Shown piece after piece: positions 61,101-64,000 of a stretch of DNA of 64,000 nucleotides; within the stretch, counting starts at the first letter, position 1; every line of letters starts with the position of its first letter. Under the pieces are notes generated by a model that was given only the letters and a program-made list of their open reading frames with translations, did not search any database and was not told the origin of the DNA. The translations under genes were made by a program, and so were the position numbers. The stretch comes from Bugula neritina (Eukaryota; Bryozoa; Gymnolaemata; Cheilostomatida; Bugulidae): contig OZ037766.1 of the NCBI GenBank assembly GCA_964035545.1, forward strand, positions 16,748,222 to 16,812,221, in the 5' to 3' direction.

Positions 61101-63593
61101 CACATGCACCTGTTTTTGATGTAATTACAGCCTAATGAAAAATGGATGGATGGTAACTGCCGAGGATGCAGCTGCGTACCTGGAGACAAACCAGGCGAGT
61201 ACAAGTCTTCCTGTGTGGACAAACAGTGTCCACTAAAGACCATACTGCAGGAGTTTGCTCGTAGGACAGATCTCACTGCATGCTGTGCTGACGTCGTGAC
61301 TGTCAGATGTCAAGCTGTCATCAATGGTATTCCAAAAATATTTCAGGTGAGATTTTTGTACTTGTGCTTTTAAACAGGCTCTTTTACAAATTTTTCATTT
61401 TATATCCAACTAAGCACGCGATATAACTGCATAGATTTTGAGGATGCCCTCTTTGAGTAAATCGTTTAGGGATCTCATAAACTTATTACGATTTGATTTG
61501 TTTAAATTGTGTTGGATGTTGTGTAAAAATTAATAATACTGTTGATTTAAGAAGCACACAGGTCTAAGATAGAAATTCTGTTACAACCAGTCATTAGTAA
61601 AACAACAAGCAATGTATTAATAAAAAAAAAACTGTGAAATCATGGTTTATCTCCTTTGTTTTGACTGTGGCCAATAAAGTGCATAACTCTGAGTACTAAT
61701 TGATAGATTATGTTTTCCAGGAAGGTGAGACTTGGCCAGATGCCACAAACCCTTGTATTCAGTACACCTGTGTGAAAGACGGTCTCTCTGGAAATGTGGC
61801 TGTGTCTCAGACCATTCAGCAGTGCAACACCAACTGTCCAACGGTGGGTATTTCTCATCATACCTTTATAATATGCTGCCATATATGTGTAGAGTTACTC
61901 AGCTAATGCCTATTTAGTCCTGCTTGTATAGCTCTAGAGAACATTATTTAATCTTTAGACACCCAACTCTATGCTCCTTGCTCTTCTACAACATCTACCT
62001 GTTTTTTATTTTAAATGCAGCAACAAATTGTTTGAATACATCCACATCTACATATGGCAATGCATGAGTAATATCAAGGCAAACCTTTTACTAGAAATGA
62101 ATTTACTTTTTATTTTTTATTTTCTTGTGACATTTTTACCTCAGCTATAAGTATATAATTAAAGTGATTTGTAGCAATCACATTGAGTAGATCTACTAGT
62201 ATTGAATGCACTTCTTGTTCACTTATGTTGTGTACTACTAAACACTCTGTACACTAGTGTGATATTAGTTAGCTTAATGGTCACCCGAAACCAATGTTGA
62301 GAGAGAAGAGTCTCCATAGCTAATGTGTGGAATCTGACTTGAAGTCATTATCACCTTGATATCAATCAATTGAGCTAGGTTATTGAATAAAGTGAAATAC
62401 TATCTAGTGCAGTTGTACTTATCTAATAGAAAAAGTATATATTGAGTAAAATGTAATAAAAGAACTTTTTGCTGCAGTTGTAGGTAGCAAACATTTTTTT
62501 GCTTTTAACTGTATCCTAAATTACTCTTTCGGATTTATTTCAGCTTTACAGCTATGATTATATTGTATATAGAAAACAATAATGCTGGTTTTGTAAAAAC
62601 AAATTCAGAGCTGAAATAACTACTGGAATATTTTAGGGGTCAGTATACATGCCCTTGCCTGATATGTGCTGTGGTAAATGTGAACCCCAGAGCTGCCTGC
62701 TGCCTAATGGTACGTCTGTTCCAAATGGACAAGTTATCCCATCAACCAGGAAGTGCTATGAGCACACGTGTACGATAATCAATGGGTCACCTCAACTTCT
62801 TACAGATCCTGTAAAATGTGTGGAGCCTAAGAGGTACTGCAACAAGGTAAGCAGTGCAGTAAATAGTCTTTGTGTCAGGTTATGACCTTTACTCGTGCTA
62901 TAGTTTAAATTATATTGTGTTTATCGCTAGTGTTGTACATTTGTGGTTCAACTAATATCTTAGGATGAGAAGCCTATGGACAGTGATGACTGCTGCCCTC
63001 GATGCATCTCCAAGTGTTCCGACTGCTCACCTAAGCCAGTCACCAACCAGACTCTACTTACTCTCAGGTATGGCGTGTTCTGATTTCTTTTAAGATTGTC
63101 AACATTGTGACCTATTAATAAAATCCGCAAGTTGTTGTTGCCAAATTAATCCTCTGTATTGAAAAGTCAAAAATATACTTAGAACATTGTTCCCACATTA
63201 TTCACAGTGCTTCATCAACGATACAAAATTAGACCATAATTATTTATCAGGTCCTATGTATGTATGAAACATGTAAATTTGTGAATAAAGTTTTTTAAAG
63301 TGTTGGTGACCTTTATTAGCAGCTATAACTAGTGTATTTAACTTTGTAGTTTCACTGACCCTGTCCATGGGTCGTGTACTGGGCTAGCTCGAGGACTTAA
63401 TGAGTGTAGTGGTTATTGCTCATCATCCCACACTGTCGGCTTGCCAGGAGCTGCTCCTATTTCCAACTGCAAATGCTGTAAACCAAGCAAGTACGAAGAG
63501 ATCCTTGTCCAATTTGACTGCACCAATTTACCTACGATGAAGCTGATTCAGAGTCCAACTGAGTGTGACTGTGGTCTCTGCTCAGGAAACTAG
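30670..63593 (+). CDS. Giant gel-forming-mucin-like secreted protein, 53 coding exons, about 4,912 aa
   Basis: I joined 53 exons at GT-AG sites with every phase matching. The total is 14,739 nt including the TAG stop, so the model is internally consistent. Domain order: signal peptide; D1 (VWD-C8-TIL); D2; D' (TIL'-E'); D3; seven WxxW/CysD modules; three arrays of a 28-residue repeat; an F5/8 type C domain between arrays 2 and 3; TIL, VWC-like, LDLa and VWC-like modules; C-terminal cystine knot. This is the plan of gel-forming mucins and von Willebrand factor, which are secreted, disulfide-linked polymers made in the ER and Golgi and stored in granules. The vertebrate D4 assembly is absent, while the discoidin and LDLa domains are additions, the former recalling hemocytin-like proteins. 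Exon coordinates are given in the module entries. Confidence is high for the gene type, moderate for each splice site. Confidence 0.9.
34283..37121 (+). CDS. Mucin exons 9-14: D2 assembly (VWD2, C8-2, TIL2)
   Basis: Exons: 34283-34467, 34678-34841, 35110-35284, 35485-35622, 35805-35975, 36884-37121 (residues 396-753). VWD2 opens with [23 protein letters not shown] is the sequence at which some VWD domains (MUC2, MUC5AC) break their own Asp-Pro bond. Here it sits in the second VWD rather than a fourth. The domain closes with [17 protein letters not shown]8-2 contains [22 protein letters not shown]2 contains CGSSCNATC and [13 protein letters not shown]. The exon 10 acceptor (GGTTGAAG) has a poor pyrimidine tract, but the joined protein matches the family well. 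Confidence 0.87.
37219..38210 (+). CDS. Mucin exons 15-17 (start): D' region (TIL'-E')
   Basis: Exons 37219-37439, 37710-37818 and the start of 38170-38426 (residues 753 to about 875). After a short Pro-rich linker ([17 protein letters not shown]) a second TIL-type unit follows directly on TIL2: [31 protein letters not shown]. Then comes an E-like strand region, [19 protein letters not shown]'-E' unit before VWD3 is the D' segment of VWF and gel-forming mucins, which confirms the D1-D2-D'-D3 order. Confidence 0.82.
38211..41667 (+). CDS. Mucin exons 17-24: D3 assembly (VWD3, C8-3, TIL3) and Thr/Pro tail
   Basis: Exons: 38170-38426 (rest), 38625-38806, 39099-39203, 39565-39719, 40069-40199, 40709-40861, 41155-41299, 41468-41667 (residues 875-1305). 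VWD3 starts [19 protein letters not shown] (GESH in place of GDPH) and ends [17 protein letters not shown]8-3 has [21 protein letters not shown]3 follows ([23 protein letters not shown]), then an E-like [14 protein letters not shown]. Exon 24 ends in a Thr/Pro-rich linker ([20 protein letters not shown]). The donor after 38426 is GTCTGT, the weakest of the model together with that after exon 33. Confidence 0.85.
41976..43248 (+). CDS. Mucin exons 25-27: CysD1 (WxxW) module and Thr/Arg linker
   Basis: Exons 41976-42115, 42700-42871 and 43131-43248 (residues 1306-1449). The module begins [15 protein letters not shown], so the diagnostic WxxW (potential C-mannosylation site) is intact. It ends [10 protein letters not shown]. 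In mucins CysD modules make reversible cross-links within the gel. Exon 27 encodes a Thr/Pro/Arg linker with [10 protein letters not shown], a basic run that could be a proprotein-convertase site (RTRR). Confidence 0.85.
43536..44752 (+). CDS. Mucin exons 28-30: CysD2 module and Thr/Pro linker
   Basis: Exons 43536-43720, 44109-44357 and 44618-44752 (residues 1449-1638). The module starts [20 protein letters not shown], where the first Trp stays but the second is Phe, so the WxxW motif is lost. It ends [11 protein letters not shown]. The linker is Thr/Pro/Ser-rich ([20 protein letters not shown] and TTVVRTTAG), with one NVS sequon. Confidence 0.82.
44969..47049 (+). CDS. Mucin exons 31-32 (start): CysD3 module
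   Basis: Exon 31 is 44969-45150. Exon 32 starts at 46867 (residues 1639-1760). The module starts [15 protein letters not shown] (WTEF in place of WxxW) and ends [16 protein letters not shown] 1.7-kb intron splits it and holds a MITE-like element. The same exon then runs straight into repeat array 1 without a splice boundary. Confidence 0.83.
45875..46219. mobile_element. MITE-like inverted-repeat element inside mucin intron 31
   Basis: The left end AGCCTAGGGCCACAC and the right end GTGTGGCCCTAGGCT are inverted copies. The arms stay about 90% matched for roughly 75 bp (TATTTTCGCATG, GAAATCACAAGTAG, AAAGGTGTCCA). The centre has a second small hairpin (ATTCGCACTTG 45961 against CAAGTGCGAAT 45990). 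It encodes no transposase. The target duplication is TA or CTAG and cannot be fixed because the junction CCTAGG is itself a palindrome. Confidence 0.82.
47050..49317 (+). repeat. Repeat array 1: 27 units of 84 bp (28 aa), coding, in exon 32
   Basis: Exon 32 is 46867-49366. The array holds 27 head-to-tail units of exactly 84 bp. The typical unit starts [14 protein letters not shown] and continues [14 protein letters not shown]. It has 8 Gly, 4 Pro, 4 Thr, 1 Ser, 3 Arg and 3 acidic residues, so it is near neutral overall, and it has no N-glycosylation sequon because Asn is followed by Glu-Asn or by Pro. Variation is confined to a few positions (I/V at 9, E/K/D at 11, R/K at 15, A/V at 18, RPD/RPF/NPI at 26-28). 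The first unit and the end of the last unit are degenerate. Thr residues may be O-glycosylated (inference). Confidence 0.97.
49461..50830 (+). CDS. Mucin exons 33-35: cysteine-rich TIL/VWC-like unit between arrays 1 and 2
   Basis: Exons 49461-49550, 50022-50170 and 50630-50888 (residues 2533 to about 2679). [18 protein letters not shown], then [20 protein letters not shown] and [14 protein letters not shown], form a TIL-like unit. [20 protein letters not shown] looks like the start of a VWC-type unit. A Pro-rich linker follows ([20 protein letters not shown]). The donor of exon 33 (GAG/GTTTGA) is non-consensus after GT, so the extent of this exon is less certain than others. Confidence 0.75.
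50833..52098 (+). CDS. Mucin exons 35-37: CysD4 module
   Basis: The end of exon 35 (to 50888), exon 36 (51630-51831) and the start of exon 37 (52026) encode residues about 2680-2790. The module starts [15 protein letters not shown], with the first Trp of WxxW replaced by Tyr. It ends [15 protein letters not shown], followed by [16 protein letters not shown] leading into array 2. Confidence 0.83.
52099..54262 (+). repeat. Repeat array 2: 26 units of 84 bp (28 aa), coding, in exon 37
   Basis: Exon 37 is 52026-54685. It has the same unit as array 1, in the same reading frame and orientation, with 26 copies, the last cut short after GGP. A variant ending IPD (GGIPD) occurs in four units and is found only in this array, whereas NPI, RPF and INKNPD are shared with array 1. 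One unit has STRRPG in place of STGRPG. Confidence 0.97.
54294..54685 (+). CDS. Mucin exon 37 (end): CysD5 module and Thr/Pro linker
   Basis: The module directly follows array 2 in the same exon (residues about 3523-3652). It begins [11 protein letters not shown] (WSNF, second Trp lost) and ends [12 protein letters not shown]. Here the whole CysD module is uninterrupted by introns, unlike the other copies. A Thr/Pro linker ([18 protein letters not shown]) ends the exon. Confidence 0.83.
54811..56281 (+). CDS. Mucin exons 38-40 (start): F5/8 type C (discoidin) domain
   Basis: Exons 54811-55010, 55753-55896 and 56143 to about 56281 (residues about 3653-3815). The fold is recognisable from the order: Cys at the start ([19 protein letters not shown]), ASSS-like SSSVHH, WSPLV...[54 protein letters not shown], and [10 protein letters not shown] at the end. 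Such domains bind glycans, lipids or collagen at the cell surface. Introns at the two internal joins are both phase 0. Placement inside a mucin repeat region is unusual. Confidence 0.9.
56323..57403 (+). repeat. Repeat array 3: 13 units of 84 bp (28 aa), coding, in exon 40
   Basis: Exon 40 is 56143-57657. It has 13 units of the same 84-bp repeat in the same frame. The first starts right after TTPTVAMPD and the last ends [11 protein letters not shown]. It is the shortest and most uniform array. A block of three units (I/R/A, V/R/A, I/K/V types) appears twice, five units apart. Confidence 0.97.
57457..57849 (+). CDS. Mucin exons 40-41: CysD6 module
   Basis: The end of exon 40 and exon 41 (57751-57941), residues about 4206-4305. 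The module starts [13 protein letters not shown] (WSKY, second Trp changed to Tyr) and ends [15 protein letters not shown]. The intron at 57658-57750 is only 93 bp and phase 0. It has no in-frame stop, so an intron-retained product would stay open. Confidence 0.82.
57913..58585 (+). CDS. Mucin exons 41-43: CysD7 module
   Basis: The end of exon 41 (to 57941), exon 42 (58131-58293) and exon 43 (58477-58585), residues about 4326-4426. The module begins [13 protein letters not shown], with the WxxW motif (WGSW) intact, and ends [11 protein letters not shown]. It is the last of the seven copies, and with CysD1 the only one keeping both Trp residues. Confidence 0.83.
58750..59605 (+). CDS. Mucin exons 44-46: TIL, VWC-like and LDLa modules
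   Basis: Exons 58750-58919, 59213-59308 and 59455-59605 (residues 4427-4565). The TIL-like unit is [11 protein letters not shown] with [14 protein letters not shown]. Exon 45 ([20 protein letters not shown]) is VWC-like. Exon 46 encodes a class A LDL-receptor repeat, [20 protein letters not shown] followed by CDNDENNC. Its acidic/Asn calcium cage is intact. LDLa modules are absent from the C-termini of vertebrate gel-forming mucins but occur in SCO-spondin-type proteins. Confidence 0.85.
59918..63067 (+). CDS. Mucin exons 47-52: VWC-like units before the cystine knot
   Basis: Exons 59918-59965, 60781-60878, 61131-61346, 61721-61843, 62637-62846 and 62964-63067 (residues 4565-4832). Exon 47 is a 48-nt micro-exon. 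Exons 48-50 carry [20 protein letters not shown] and CVDKQCPL, then [20 protein letters not shown]. Exons 51-52 carry [34 protein letters not shown] and DDCCPRC. These match the VWC-type C domains that precede the knot in mucins and VWF, where they form a stem for C-terminal dimers. NGT and NGS are N-glycosylation sequons. Confidence 0.82.
63350..63593 (+). CDS. Mucin exon 53: C-terminal cystine knot (CTCK) and stop
   Basis: Residues 4832-4912, ending at TAG 63591-63593. Cysteines follow the CTCK pattern: [20 protein letters not shown], then [19 protein letters not shown] and CDCGLC at the end. The CxGxC-type ECSGYC and the adjacent CKCCKP are characteristic. In VWF and mucins this domain makes disulfide dimers in the ER, the first step of polymer assembly. 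Confidence 0.9.
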
Positions 63594-63880
63594 TGACTGA
63601 CACTCACTTTAACTCCACTATGTTATCCTCAAACAATTTTCTATTCCTTAAACATTAATATTTATTTTACAAATTTTTGCCAAAGTATAAAGTTATGGAA
63701 TTAAAGCAGTCGTGATGAGAGATCATACTTGTAATATGTTCATCATAGGTCAATGCAAACTAATGTCTAATGTTATAAAGGCCAAATGATAATATTTACT
63801 ATTTCTTCTTCCTGTAGATGCTACTCAAATTTGAAAAGTTTTTGCAACATGCTTTGTGATTTTTTATTTGTTAAAATAAA
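63594..63880 (+). terminator. 3' untranslated region with polyadenylation signal
   Basis: AATAAA at 63875-63880, about 282 nt after the stop codon, is the first canonical signal downstream. T-rich and GT-rich sequence follows. No second gene is seen to the end of the window. Confidence 0.65.
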
Positions 63881-64000
63881 CTTTATATCAGATTGTATGT
63901 ATGCTCATTGTTCTTTTATGCTTTTCCGGTATATTTGTATAAAGTTTACAAAAACATGCTTCATAATTCAATCACAATAGGATGAAGTTCAAAAGTAATG

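Overview
The window looks like nuclear DNA of an invertebrate animal. It is AT-rich, has long gene-poor stretches, short GT-AG introns, tRNA-derived SINE and MITE-like debris, two Ty3/Gypsy-type LTR retrotransposons, and one very large secreted multidomain gene. A lophotrochozoan such as a mollusc fits the mucin architecture, but that is inference and no species is claimed.

Left part (1-30.5 kb): mostly non-coding. A likely first coding exon of a minus-strand gene lies at 1166-1457, and the rest of that gene would be off the left edge. Then come an 18-bp-type minisatellite (3.2-3.5 kb), a perfect 33-bp palindrome, a TIR element (12.26-12.68 kb), a complete but decayed Gypsy element with TAAAC target duplications (14479-18816), a tRNA-derived SINE with 14-bp target duplications (19274-19490) directly beside a fold-back hairpin, low-complexity tracts, and a second, GC-rich, internally deleted Gypsy element (22002-26571) with 98% identical LTRs.

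Right part (30.6-63.9 kb): one plus-strand gene, reconstructed here as 53 coding exons (30670-63593). Their summed length is 14,739 nt, an exact multiple of three, giving about 4,912 residues with every junction in phase. It has a CCAAT/TATA promoter and a downstream AATAAA. The protein is a gel-forming-mucin/VWF-type secreted polymer: signal peptide, D1-D2-D'-D3 assemblies (VWD-C8-TIL), seven WxxW/CysD modules, three arrays of one 28-residue repeat (27, 26 and 13 units), a discoidin (F5/8 type C) domain between arrays 2 and 3, then TIL, VWC-like, LDLa and VWC-like modules and a C-terminal cystine knot.

By family analogy the N-terminal D domains and the C-terminal knot make disulfide-linked multimers, the CysD modules add non-covalent cross-links, and the repeats act as long flexible spacers. 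The most unusual feature is the set of three arrays. All use the same 84-bp unit with the same restricted set of variants, they are spread over three exons, and they contain Gly-rich, charge-balanced sequence rather than a classical Ser/Thr-dense mucin tract.
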